Assembly: GCA_022774705.1 (NCBI GenBank)
Contig: JALFLM010000029.1
Coordinates: 1 to 55,540, forward strand
Direction: 5' to 3'
DNA: 55,540 nucleotides
DNA from: Lachnospiraceae bacterium
GTDB lineage: Bacteria; Bacillota; Clostridia; Lachnospirales; Lachnospiraceae
Shown: piece by piece, positions 8,534 through 16,827 of the stretch
Position numbering within the stretch: position 1 is the first letter of the stretch
How the letters are laid out: each line of letters opens with the position of its first letter
Position numbers and translations under genes: made by a program
Notes under the pieces: model-generated
Told to the model about the DNA's origin: nothing
The model's database searches: none
The model's input: the letters and a program-made list of their open reading frames with translations, nothing else

Positions 8534-8872
8534 ATGAGAAAAAAAATTAAAATGTTTATAAGTATAACTGTTCTAACGTTTTTTTTCATACAGATTACAT
8601 TTTTTAATCCTTTCACAGCCAAAAGTGCTATAAGAGGGTCTGTATTATTACATGGATTTGTAGTGCAATCTTATATTCTTGATGTTGAAATAGTTCCATC
8701 ATTAGAAATCAGTAAAATAGGTGATTTGACGTTAAATGATTTAACATTGGAACAAACTGTTTATCGAATTGTATCACCAAGTTTGAGAAACGATATAAGT
8801 GGAACAGAGATGCAGTATTGGATTGTAACGAAAAAAAATGGGTTGTATCATGCTGAATTTTCAGGATATTAA
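8534..8872 (+). CDS. Small exported or membrane-anchored protein, unknown
   Basis: A 112-residue ORF with basic start MRKKIK, a strongly hydrophobic segment (residues 8-26) and a short mature part of mixed composition that ends in WIVTKKNGLYHAEFSGY. It has a good ribosome binding site (AAAGGTG) and lies 68 bp after the Amidase_6 gene in the same AT-rich block. No family recognised. The hydrophobic stretch could be a signal peptide or a permanent anchor. Confidence 0.6.
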   Translation: MRKKIKMFISITVLTFFFIQITFFNPFTAKSAIRGSVLLHGFVVQSYILDVEIVPSLEISKIGDLTLNDLTLEQTVYRIVSPSLRNDISGTEMQYWIVTKKNGLYHAEFSGY

Positions 8873-9033
8873 TTATCTGGTTGTATAATTATTAGCACTT
8901 TTTTACAACTTCATAATTACGTGAGTTTTTGCGGAATGTGTAGCAGAAGAGTTTTACAGAAGCAGGACAGATAAAACGAAAAGGAGTTCTGATGGGCAGA
9001 CGGATGGAAAAATCCCATGATACCATTGTGATA

Positions 9034-9117
9034 CTAAAAAAATGAAGAAATACAAATATCCTGTCCCAAACAGGTGAATCAGGACAATATAATCATCAAA
9101 AGTACAGGAAAACAAGG
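9034..9117 (+). repeat. Direct repeat, copy 2 (first copy at 5711-5793)
   Basis: This copy contains an 11-codon ORF (9042-9077) whose TGA overlaps a GTG at 9074 that opens the next frame. Copy 1 carries the same short ORF but a 1-bp deletion breaks the following frame. Confidence 0.8.
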
Positions 9118-9596
9118 CGATACAGTAATCTTTACAGCCGTGAAGGTGGACGATCAATACCTGCTTAACCTGGTTGATTCCGGTTCTGTTCGTTCAAAGA
9201 ATTATTATCAATTCCAGAATGAAGAAAAGGATAACATTCTGGTTTATCAGAAGAAACTGTCGGAAGAAACGGGGCTGTCCATTGCTGTCGGAAATATGGA
9301 GGAAACAGCAGAAGCGGCAATGCAGAATCTGGAAAGCTCCATTTCACGCTGGAATGGACAGGGGGGAGGTATTGTTCTCGGGCTTTTCGGTGAATCCTGA
9401 GTGGTGCAGCCGGATAATAATATGGGAAAATGCAGTCACGTTCACACGGGAGGATGACACAATCTATATCTATCCGTGTAATCTGGAATTGGATGGCGCA
9501 GGATTCACTCAGGTACTTGAGTCAGGGAAAGTGAGTATTACATATAATGGCATGAAGGATCAGGAAACTGGAATGATGATCTTTATTTTACAAACC
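9074..9596 (+). pseudogene. Frameshifted ORF of unknown family, fused to a SecA tail
   Basis: A frame opens at GTG 9074 (NQDNIIIKSTGKQGDTVIF) and stops at 9400. A second frame continues sensibly downstream (FSGFSVNPEWCSR, then VTFTREDDTIYIYP). A run of six G at 9361-9366 lies exactly where the two frames would join, so a single-base slip probably broke one gene. The combined product looks like a soluble alpha/beta protein with no recognised family. Without a slip, the second frame has no convincing start with a ribosome binding site. Confidence 0.5.
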
Positions 9597-10151
9597 AATT
9601 ACAGGATCCGGAAAAATCTGCTCAGCCTTGATGAAGTCATGAATGAACAGAGAGAATGCATATACCGGGAGCGAGATCGGGTTTTATCCGGTATCGGGAT
9701 AGAGGAAAGCCTCAGGAAAACCATGAAGAAGATCATTGACGATAGTCTTGGAAAACATAAAGATGAACAAGAACGGATCGAACACATTACAACGTATCTT
9801 CCTGTAGCCAGATATTATTTTCATTTAGCTGGGAATTTACGGAAAAATCTGTATCAGGCAGTGGAGGATCTGTATCAGGAGAAAGAAAAAGAACTGGGCA
9901 ATACGGATGCAATGAGAAATGTTGCACAGATGCAGCTGCTCCGGATAATGGACAGGTATTGGATGGATCAAATCCATCGGCTTGAATTATTAAAAGAAGG
10001 AATCAGTCTGCAGTCATATGCTCAGAGAGATCCGATCATTATATATAAGGAAGAAACATATCTTGCATTTGATGAAATGATTGACTGCATCACCCAACTT
10101 TTTATATCAAATTTAACATACAAACAGGAAAAAATAATACAATTTGCGTGA
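9597..10151 (+). pseudogene. SecA C-terminal fragment
   Basis: About 184 codons encode the helical scaffold and wing end of a SecA preprotein translocase ATPase. YRIRKNLLSLDEVMNEQRE plus IYRERDRVL matches the SecA block after the second nucleotide-binding fold. DRYWMDQIHRLELLKEGISL followed by QSYAQRDP and IYKEE matches the SecA block before the C-terminal linker. Both nucleotide-binding domains and the preprotein-binding domain are absent, as is the zinc-binding tail, so it cannot be a motor. It follows an unrelated frame, which suggests a recombination scar. The SecY and SecE paralogues at 21163-22619 make this relic noteworthy. Confidence 0.8.
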
Positions 10152-10246
10152 ACAGCCCTTTTAAACGCGTGAATTGACAATCACATTTGTGGAATTATCT
10201 GTTTTTTTATGATATTCTATATGTACGCAGATTGCAAAAGGAAAGG
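10137..10246. repeat. Inverted repeat, left arm (right arm 16426-16533)
   Basis: About 110 bp, from ACAATTTGCGTGAACAGCCC to GATTGCAAAAGGAAAG, is almost identical to the reverse complement of 16426-16533. It contains the operator and promoter of the ABC transporter, while the right arm holds those of the second kinase. The arms enclose the transporter plus two-component block. Confidence 0.9.
10146..10218 (+). promoter_or_regulatory. LytTR-type promoter of the ABC transporter operon
   Basis: GCGTGAA occurs at 10146-10152 and 10167-10173 (21-bp period), and TATTCT at 10213-10218 begins 40 bp after the second box. TTGTGG at 10187-10192 may serve as a weak -35 with a 20-bp spacer. The layout copies the agrC promoter (4251-4325) and the promoter at 16452-16524. 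Confidence 0.82.
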
Positions 10247-10258
10247 GGTAAATATTGA

Positions 10259-10924
10259 ATGGGAATTCTGGAACTGCATCATGTCGGGTACATATACAGT
10301 ACAAAATATCAGAAAGTAGAAGCTTTGAAGGATGTCAGCTGTGTATTCGAGACGGGTCTTCTGCAGGCAATTGTGGGGCGTTCGGGAAGTGGCAAAACTA
10401 CGCTTCTGTCACTGATGGCAGGGCTTGACCTGCCTTCATCCGGTGAAATTCTCTGTGCGGGAAAGCCCACATCTTCCATGAAGCTGGATGAATACCGGAG
10501 GGACAAGGCGGCAGTTATCTACCAGAATTTCCGTCTGCTTCCATTGCTGACCGTTGCGGAGAATGTCATGTATCCCATGGAGCTGAAAGGAATGAATGCG
10601 AGAGCTGCCAGAAAAAAAGCCACAGAGCTTGTGGCCCGTGTGGGATTGCCGGAAAGTGTGCTGAACCGTTATCCGGCGCTGCTGTCCGGCGGGGAACAGC
10701 AGCGTGTGGCCATCGCCCGTGCCCTGGGAATGGATACGAAAATACTCCTTGCGGATGAGCCGACCGGAAATCTTGACACCGCCAACGGGGAAAATATTTT
10801 CCGTATTCTGCAGTCTCTGGCACACGATAACGGTTATTGTGTGATTGTAGTAACCCATGATGACGGGATGGCGGCGAGGGCAGACCGGATCCTGAAGCTG
10901 GAAGACGGAAGAGCAGTCAGGTAA
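10259..10924 (+). CDS. ABC transporter ATP-binding protein (LolD/BceA type)
   Basis: A 221-residue ATPase subunit. Walker A is GRSGSGKT (residues 40-47), the Q-loop lies at YQNFRLLP, the signature is [15 protein letters not shown] (about 142-156) and Walker B is [12 protein letters not shown] (about 162-173), with VVTHD as the H-loop. This subfamily works with FtsX-type permeases, as in macrolide export, lipoprotein release and antimicrobial-peptide detoxification. The permease follows at 10942. AAAGGGG precedes the ATG. The promoter carries Agr-like boxes, and a paralogous kinase/regulator pair is encoded convergently at 14348-16410, so peptide- or density-triggered expression is likely. Confidence 0.95.
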   Translation: MGILELHHVGYIYSTKYQKVEALKDVSCVFETGLLQAIVGRSGSGKTTLLSLMAGLDLPSSGEILCAGKPTSSMKLDEYRRDKAAVIYQNFRLLPLLTVAENVMYPMELKGMNARAARKKATELVARVGLPESVLNRYPALLSGGEQQRVAIARALGMDTKILLADEPTGNLDTANGENIFRILQSLAHDNGYCVIVVTHDDGMAARADRILKLEDGRAVR

Positions 10925-10941
10925 GGGGGCGGGGGATAGCT

Positions 10942-13900
10942 ATGTACGTACGCAATGGTATCAAAACAACTCTCCGGGCCGGAAAAAGATCGCTGCTGTT
11001 CGGGTTGCTGATTTTCCTGCTTACGGTGACCGTTACGCTGGGTGCCGGCATGTGGGTTTACTGCTCCCGGATGCTGGCGCAGTGCGATGAATCCTACACT
11101 ACGATTGCCCTGATCGAATATATCGGTTCGGATTATAACAACCAGGATGCTGCAGATGAATTTTCACGAAATGCTGCACAGGAGATGAAATCGGTGGATA
11201 TCGGGGCGCTCGATGGAGTGAAGCTTTGGGAGCCATCGGAGAATACGCTGGTATCCATACAGGATTATAAAAGGAATTCAGGAGAACTTCCCTGTGGGGA
11301 TAAGGCAGTTCTAGAGGTGAGCCGCTTTGTTTCCATTCCAGTGACAGCAAACGGCGATTTCGAGGACGAAACACTTCTTCCCCAGGATTGTGTTGTTTAT
11401 GATGCGGACAGGCGGCTGTGGATCGTCCGCGGGGAAGGGAAAGAGATGGAAGCCTATCCGGTATTCACCGAAGGCGGCGTGAAGGCTCTTACAGAGCAGG
11501 AACTGCCGGACCGCTATATTATTTTCAATGAAATCACATCCGAATATCAATTGGTATCTCCCGATTCTGTTTATGAAAACAGGGTCGATACCCGCAGCCG
11601 GCAGGTTCTTTTTCCTGTGGACGGGCAGAAGGAAAACCTGCCCTATTATACCTGTTCCAATGGCCGGTATACAGGGACCTATGAGAGCGACAGTTATTCT
11701 GCTTATGTCAGCCGGGTGCTGTATGCTGCGGATGATATCGAGGGAAAGCTGATCATGCTTGATCCAGGGAATACGGATTTTAAGCCGGAGAGCGGTGAAA
11801 GGTACCTGATTCATGCTGATAAAATCATGGGAAGCGGTGGAAATGGGTCGTATTCTGTGAGCAGCTTTTATGATGGCTGTGAGGAGCTGCCCTACCGGAA
11901 GATCTCCGATAAGCCGGAAACGGAGGGTGACGGCATTTTTCAGGAGTACAGCCAAACCTATCAGATTGCCGGCAGTTATGCCCGAATGGAAGCGAGCAAG
12001 GATGTTTCTTCCCTGGAAGTATTCCATCAGGGAACTTTATACCTGAAAGAAGGCCGGTTTCCGCAGGAGGGGGAAACCTCTGCCTGTGTTATCAGCGGCA
12101 CCACCGCCCTTTCCATGAAAATCGACGTGGGCGACCGTATTTGTGTGACAGAACTGGTTTCTAAGCCTTCTGACCGGTTTGACATGGAACCTTCGGCTCA
12201 GGGGCCGGTGTCTCTGACCGTTGTGGGCATTACAAACGAAAGCCGTGATTATGACGGATGCCTGTGGACTTCGGGGAATGTCTTTTCATCTGACGGCCAG
12301 GTCTCCGGAGGTGCTGCAGGTTTTACTTCCCCGAAGTTCGGCTATCAAATCGGCAGATGCGTGCTGGATAATGAAAGTGCTGCAGACACCGTTGAACGGA
12401 TAGAAAATATGCTGCCGGAGCAGGTCCATGTGACACTGTTTGATCAGGGCTATGCAGAAATGTCACGTCCTTTGAAAATGCTGCTTTCCATTGCAAAGGC
12501 GGTGACAGCAGCAGGAATCTGTGCCACGCTGGTGGTACTGCTCTTGTTTGCTTATCTGTTCGTGGCAAGACAGAAGGAAACGGTGTCTGTTCTGTCCTCC
12601 CTTGGAACACCGGAGCGTAAAATCGGTCTGTGGATTTTGTCTGGTGCAGCTGTAGTATCCGGTGTTTCTGTTATCTTTGGGGGAATCGCCGGAGGTATGG
12701 TGTTCGGGCGCGTACTGGATATGACCCTGCGTGCTGCGAAAGGGCAGTATTCTGTGGATAGACGATACAGTGAAACAGCAGTGGGTGCTGCCATGGATGC
12801 GATTGATTCCGGGAATCTTCCTGTCCGGGTCATTGCAGCAGTATGTATGGCGGTATTTTCCATGGCCATGATGCTGTGTATTTTATTTTTACAGGGAATG
12901 CACCGGACGGGCAGTCCGAAGAAGGGAAAAAGCCGTGTCCGTGTTCCTAAAGATCAGACCTCTTCCCGGGGCAGGGGAACCGCCCGATATGCGCTGCTGG
13001 CCGCAAAGAGGGGCGGCTGGCGTTCCGGCGTTGTCATGGGCGTCGCCCTTGGGTTATCCGTGTTTCTCGGGATGCTTGCCGGTTCCGTACAGGATAAACA
13101 GACACAGCTTGACGATATTTATCACAGCACCATGGAAGGTTATATTGTTGATACAAGCGGGCGCAGTGCCCTGGGAGTCGGTGTGCCCTTTTATGAGGTG
13201 CAGGAATTATCCTCTTCGGGCCTGTTGAATGAAATCCTTGTAAGTACCGGCTATCATTACTGGTTTGAGGGAGAGATGCCTGACTTCGGCAGCGGGCATT
13301 CTTCCGGGGACCGGATGAATGCATGGCTCAGAAAACAGCCGGAGATTACAGCCCTGAACGGATTAAGTGCTGCACCTGAATTTTTCTATCATCAGAAGTG
13401 GGAAATACAGTGGCTTGAAGGCTGGAATGAATCCATGTTTTCGGATGACCGGTATGAACCGTTTTTGGCCGGATACGGGGAAGGTATGCAGTATCCGGCG
13501 CTGGCAGGCCGGAATTTCATGGATGAGCACCATCTGTCCCCGGGGGATACTGTGGAACTGTGGACCAGGGCAGATACTGCCGGCGGAGATTACATAACAG
13601 CACCGGTTACCATACAGATCGTCGGTACATATATGCAGAACAGCAGTAAAAACAGTATCTACGTTCCGCTTTCCTTCTGCTGTCCGCCGTCTCTGATCTG
13701 TACAGATGAAGCGGTCAACACGGAAAATCCTTCATGGATGCAGGATATGGATGCACTGGAGCGTTATAACGCCAATGCCGGATCCACGGTATTTGATACC
13801 TGCCGTTTTTCTTTGAAATCAGCCGGCGTGCTGGATCATTTCAGAGATTATCTGGAGGAAAAAGAATTCAGCGCAGTGGGAAATCTGAAACGCATCCGGA

Positions 13901-14304
13901 CGACGATCCTGCTGAAGGACAAGAGCTTTACGGAAGTGACAGGAAATCTGGAACGGTACATGACATTTACGGATATCCTGCTGCCCGCATTGATGGCAGT
14001 AGTGGGATTGATGGGCTTTGTAATTTCCTGGCTTATGATCAATGGCAGGAAAATGGAATTTGCCGTAATGCGGGGGATCGGTGCAGGCAGGGTTACTGTG
14101 TTCTTAACATTTTTTATGGAACAGATGCTCCTGTGTCTTGGCGGCAGTATCCCCGGAATCCTGCTCCTTTTATTGATGGGATACGGGAAGACTGTATGGA
14201 TCGCTGCAGGAGCAATCATCCTGTGCTATCTGGCCGGCTGTGTCATATCAATTCTGACAGGCAGTAGAATCAACTTAATGGAGCTGCTGACAGAGAAGGA
14301 ATAG
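10942..14304 (+). CDS. Large FtsX-type ABC transporter permease
   Basis: A 1120-residue permease. One transmembrane helix near residues 15-40 is followed by a very large extracellular region (about 45-510). Three helices of an FtsX domain (about 515-660) come next, then a cytoplasmic segment and another helix (about 690-715). A second extracellular region follows, with a final FtsX domain (about 1015-1110; LMGFVISWLMINGRKMEF). Size and the ~450-residue outer domain exceed BceB or MacB, and are closer to the large peptide-resistance or lantibiotic-type permeases of Firmicutes. Substrate unknown; export or removal of a peptide is plausible given its Agr-type control. It begins 17 bp after the ATPase gene. 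The DNA is GC-richer than its neighbours. Confidence 0.88.
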   Translation: MYVRNGIKTTLRAGKRSLLFGLLIFLLTVTVTLGAGMWVYCSRMLAQCDESYTTIALIEYIGSDYNNQDAADEFSRNAAQEMKSVDIGALDGVKLWEPSENTLVSIQDYKRNSGELPCGDKAVLEVSRFVSIPVTANGDFEDETLLPQDCVVYDADRRLWIVRGEGKEMEAYPVFTEGGVKALTEQELPDRYIIFNEITSEYQLVSPDSVYENRVDTRSRQVLFPVDGQKENLPYYTCSNGRYTGTYESDSYSAYVSRVLYAADDIEGKLIMLDPGNTDFKPESGERYLIHADKIMGSGGNGSYSVSSFYDGCEELPYRKISDKPETEGDGIFQEYSQTYQIAGSYARMEASKDVSSLEVFHQGTLYLKEGRFPQEGETSACVISGTTALSMKIDVGDRICVTELVSKPSDRFDMEPSAQGPVSLTVVGITNESRDYDGCLWTSGNVFSSDGQVSGGAAGFTSPKFGYQIGRCVLDNESAADTVERIENMLPEQVHVTLFDQGYAEMSRPLKMLLSIAKAVTAAGICATLVVLLLFAYLFVARQKETVSVLSSLGTPERKIGLWILSGAAVVSGVSVIFGGIAGGMVFGRVLDMTLRAAKGQYSVDRRYSETAVGAAMDAIDSGNLPVRVIAAVCMAVFSMAMMLCILFLQGMHRTGSPKKGKSRVRVPKDQTSSRGRGTARYALLAAKRGGWRSGVVMGVALGLSVFLGMLAGSVQDKQTQLDDIYHSTMEGYIVDTSGRSALGVGVPFYEVQELSSSGLLNEILVSTGYHYWFEGEMPDFGSGHSSGDRMNAWLRKQPEITALNGLSAAPEFFYHQKWEIQWLEGWNESMFSDDRYEPFLAGYGEGMQYPALAGRNFMDEHHLSPGDTVELWTRADTAGGDYITAPVTIQIVGTYMQNSSKNSIYVPLSFCCPPSLICTDEAVNTENPSWMQDMDALERYNANAGSTVFDTCRFSLKSAGVLDHFRDYLEEKEFSAVGNLKRIRTTILLKDKSFTEVTGNLERYMTFTDILLPALMAVVGLMGFVISWLMINGRKMEFAVMRGIGAGRVTVFLTFFMEQMLLCLGGSIPGILLLLLMGYGKTVWIAAGAIILCYLAGCVISILTGSRINLMELLTEKE

Positions 14305-14307
14305 ATG

Positions 14308-14367
14308 AATGATTAAAATTGAAAAGAGTGAGAAATTTTATGAATCATTACAGTATTCTCCTTTTTT
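14308..14367. terminator. Possible bidirectional terminator between convergent genes
   Basis: AATGATT and AAAATT (14308-14320) can pair with AATTTT and AATCATT (14334-14349), followed by a run of T to 14367. The stem is AT-rich and interrupted, so this is tentative. Confidence 0.35.
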
Positions 14368-15067
14368 TAATTAAATCAATAAAATCACGGCGTAGTGGTG
14401 TCAGATAGCTTTTTCCAATGGGAATACGTTCCTGGTTTGTAAGCAGAATTTCCTTATTGGTCATATTTTCGATATACTGCAGGTTCACGATCAGGGTACG
14501 GTGACACTGGGAAAACTGGGAAGGAAGTATTTTCAAAACATCTTTTATTGGTCTGGGAATCTGGTACTGTTTTTGAACCGTGATCACATTCGTTGAGTGA
14601 TTGCTGCTGGAAAAATAGATGATTTCCCGGTAGGGAATCTGAATCCAGGTATCCTTGACCCGGTAAACAAAATTCTGAGAGCATGTTTTTTCAAGTACCT
14701 GGTTCATGCAATGGCTGATTTTATCATAAGAGGCAGGCTTTAACAGGTAGTCCAGCGCATGAACCGGATATCCTTCAAAAACAAAATCCTGAAAATTTGT
14801 CAGAAAGACCAGTTCTCCTGTGTAGGAGGCAGAGCGGATTTTCCGTGCAATATCAATACCATTCCCACTGCTGTCCGTGCTGTCCAGTATGATGTCAATA
14901 AAGATAATATCGTATTCTTCGGGGTCATGTCCGGCGAATTCTTTTTCTGATGATACGCTGTCAATCTGAAGATGACATTTTTCTCCGGATGCCCACTGCA
15001 GCAGTAAATCGGTCAGCTGATGGACATAGATGGATTCGTTTTCAATAATACAGCAGCTTAATTTCAT
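14348..15067 (-). CDS. LytTR-family response regulator (second AgrA-like)
   Basis: A 239-residue paralogue of the regulator at 2166-2882. The receiver domain has Asp59 in IIFID and the block VFLTNFQDFVFEGYPVHALD that is nearly identical in both. The LytTR domain keeps IPYREIIYFSSSNHST, QCHRTLIVNL and NQERIPIGKSYL, almost the same as the first copy. That similarity and the conserved operators suggest both regulators recognise the same DNA. The start overlaps the stop of the kinase gene. No agrB or agrD accompanies this pair, so its signal must come from the first locus or from an outside peptide. Confidence 0.92.
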   Translation of the reverse strand: MKLSCCIIENESIYVHQLTDLLLQWASGEKCHLQIDSVSSEKEFAGHDPEEYDIIFIDIILDSTDSSGNGIDIARKIRSASYTGELVFLTNFQDFVFEGYPVHALDYLLKPASYDKISHCMNQVLEKTCSQNFVYRVKDTWIQIPYREIIYFSSSNHSTNVITVQKQYQIPRPIKDVLKILPSQFSQCHRTLIVNLQYIENMTNKEILLTNQERIPIGKSYLTPLRRDFIDLIKKRRIL

Positions 15068-16410
15068 GGCGTTCCTCCTGTGGGTGGGTTAAGGGAAACA
15101 GACAACGGTATGACAATATTTACATGGAAGGAGTCTTTTTCCGGGGCAAGAGTCAGGAAACCACTGGCGTCTGAAACGATTTGTTTGATTCGTTTCAGCC
15201 CGATACCGTGTCCGATTTCTTTTTTTGTGCTGATCAGTTCATTGGAAACATCAAACCGGTGATTTCCGGAAGATGAGTTGCTGATATCGAAAAAAAGGAA
15301 CTGATTGTAGGGTTTTATTTCCAGCCGTATGTATTTTTCCTGTGTTTTCTCCAGTTTTTCGCATGCATCAATGGCATTATCAAGAAGATTACCCAGAAGA
15401 GAAGTCAGTTCCAGATTGTCAAGCGGGAGTGATTCCGGCAGGAAAATACTGTGCGTGAATGCAATACCGCATTGCTGTATCCGTGGGAGCTTACTGGACA
15501 GAACCGCGTCAATCACACTGTTTCCGGTTCTTACCAGCCAGCTTCCTTTTTCCAGTTCATGGCTGATCTCATGCAGGTATTCCTGAATCTGTTCCCACTG
15601 CCTGGATTCTGTCATTGCCTGCAGCGCAGATATATAGTGGTGGAAGTCATGCTTCCAGGTACGGAGCATCTGGTTGGTGTTGCTGATCAGTTCATATTGC
15701 TGCTTTTCAAACAGTTTCTGCCGGTTTTCCTCTGTCAGTTCGAGATTTTTCTGATAGAGCAGTCCGATAGCATGAAGAAGGAAAATGGACAGGAACAGAA
15801 TCAGGATAAAGACGGCAATTGAGAAAAACAGGATATTTTCTATAAATCGGTCGATCTGTTTCAGATACAGCAGCAAATCCAGAAGGAGTTCTACCGATAC
15901 GATACCAAAAGCAATCATCATAAAAAAAACAGCCTGCAGATACCAGGGAAGAATCAGATTCTGCTTTCTGGTTCTGGTTAACAGGAAAACCGAACAGAAA
16001 CATACCAGAAGATAGATGAAGGTCATCACATAAGTAATCGGATATTCGTAAAGGCGTTCAGATGCAGAATAATCCGTTAATAAGCCTCCCGACAAAAAAG
16101 TAACTGTATCGGCAAAAACGACAATTACCATGTAGATGCTTCCCCAGAAAATCTTACGGGTAACAGGAGAAGTACTGATTACGTATGCGATAGCAATGTG
16201 CAGAAAAAGGGTAATCCACATGCGCAGACCGTCAGGGACAGATAAATAATTCATGGCTGTCACAAGAGAAAATTCAAGTAAGAAACAGACTGCCATCAGG
16301 CAGCGGGAAGGTTTCAGTTCCAGCTTACCTGCTAACAGGTAGAAAAACAGAACTGTTTCAATCAGGGTAATAACCGGATCGAAAAATATTTGCAGTAAAA
16401 AACTTACCAT
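15064..16410 (-). CDS. AgrC-like sensor histidine kinase (second copy)
   Basis: A 448-residue membrane kinase. The N-terminal ~210 residues contain six or seven transmembrane segments. The phospho-acceptor motif is WKHDFHHYI (about residue 255), the N-box is NLLDNAIDAC and the glycine box is IGHGIGLKRIKQI. It resembles the kinase at 2872-4215 in every domain, but the sensor part is more diverged than the catalytic part, which would fit a changed ligand. I use the ATG at 16410 (MVSFLLQIFFDP), preceded at some distance by AAAGGTGG; an earlier in-frame start at 16461 would overlap the promoter's -10. Likely partner: the regulator at 14348. Likely target: the ABC transporter at 10259. Confidence 0.9.
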   Translation of the reverse strand: MVSFLLQIFFDPVITLIETVLFFYLLAGKLELKPSRCLMAVCFLLEFSLVTAMNYLSVPDGLRMWITLFLHIAIAYVISTSPVTRKIFWGSIYMVIVVFADTVTFLSGGLLTDYSASERLYEYPITYVMTFIYLLVCFCSVFLLTRTRKQNLILPWYLQAVFFMMIAFGIVSVELLLDLLLYLKQIDRFIENILFFSIAVFILILFLSIFLLHAIGLLYQKNLELTEENRQKLFEKQQYELISNTNQMLRTWKHDFHHYISALQAMTESRQWEQIQEYLHEISHELEKGSWLVRTGNSVIDAVLSSKLPRIQQCGIAFTHSIFLPESLPLDNLELTSLLGNLLDNAIDACEKLEKTQEKYIRLEIKPYNQFLFFDISNSSSGNHRFDVSNELISTKKEIGHGIGLKRIKQIVSDASGFLTLAPEKDSFHVNIVIPLSVSLNPPTGGTP

Positions 16411-16425
16411 GGAGAAATTGTCCAC

Positions 16426-16533
16426 CTTTCTTTTGCAATCTGTGTACATATAGAATATCATAAAAAAACTGATAATTCCACAAATGTGATTTGCAGTTCA
16501 CGCGTTTAAAAGGGCTGTTCACGCAAATTGTAT
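16426..16533. repeat. Inverted repeat, right arm (left arm 10137-10246)
   Basis: This is the reverse complement of the left arm with only a handful of differences. It carries the promoter of the second kinase. The similarity stops near the start codons on the inside and at the conserved TTGTATT on the outside. Confidence 0.9.
16452..16524 (-). promoter_or_regulatory. LytTR-type promoter of the second kinase/regulator operon
   Basis: TTCACGC at 16518-16524 and 16497-16503 (GCGTGAA on the minus strand, 21-bp period) precede TATTCT at 16457-16452 by 40 bp. The geometry is the same as at 4251-4325 and 10146-10218. Confidence 0.82.
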
Positions 16534-16682
16534 TGGCATTACCGGTGCACAAGAAATGCCCGAACATTTTCCGCCCGGGCGCTCTCGGTATCAATTATTA
16601 ATCAGCTCAAACTTTACAATTTCCTCTGTCTGTGTCTTGCAAGTGTTCCTCTTCCGTACCCATTCCATCTGCTTTCTGGCTT

Positions 16683-16826
16683 TCAGCTTTTTCGTCGCGC
16701 CATATTGTTTTCCAGCGACCTAACGATCAGTTCCATGCGGTATCGTGCCGCTTCTTCAATCTCGGTGTAATATTTTCTTACGCGTACTCGGCTATGGCTA
16801 TAGTGCGTTTGTTTTTTCCCGTTCAT
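16683..16826 (-). CDS. Small hypothetical protein, coupled to the sigma-like gene
   Basis: A 47-residue ORF that starts one base after the stop codon of the sigma-70-like gene. GAGGAA lies just upstream. The product is basic and helical (YYTEIEEAARYRMELIVRSL, ending NNMARRKS). No family is recognised. Tight spacing supports translation, but another frame continues open past its stop, so a frameshift or a longer product cannot be excluded. The rest of the gap to 16533 shows no gene. Confidence 0.45.
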   Translation of the reverse strand: MNGKKQTHYSHSRVRVRKYYTEIEEAARYRMELIVRSLENNMARRKS

Positions 16827-16827
16827 T

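Noticed and set aside
8991-9044. 18-codon frame with an AAAGGAG site leading into the 9042 ATG
   Set aside because: Too short and without a recognisable product; it may be part of the decayed leader of the repeated segment.
9174-9596. Continuous 325-codon frame from 9174 read as one intact gene
   Set aside because: The first part overlaps a better frame (9074-9400), has no ribosome binding site, and the last part is clearly only the tail of SecA. I treat it as two joined remnants.
11311-12027. 238-codon minus-strand frame
   Set aside because: It is the antisense of the ABC permease in the matching codon register; no ribosome binding site or motif.
16534-16682. Search for a second agrD beside the second kinase promoter
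   Set aside because: The conserved TTGTATT edge is present, but no short frame with a Cys core and a P-x-EL tail follows.
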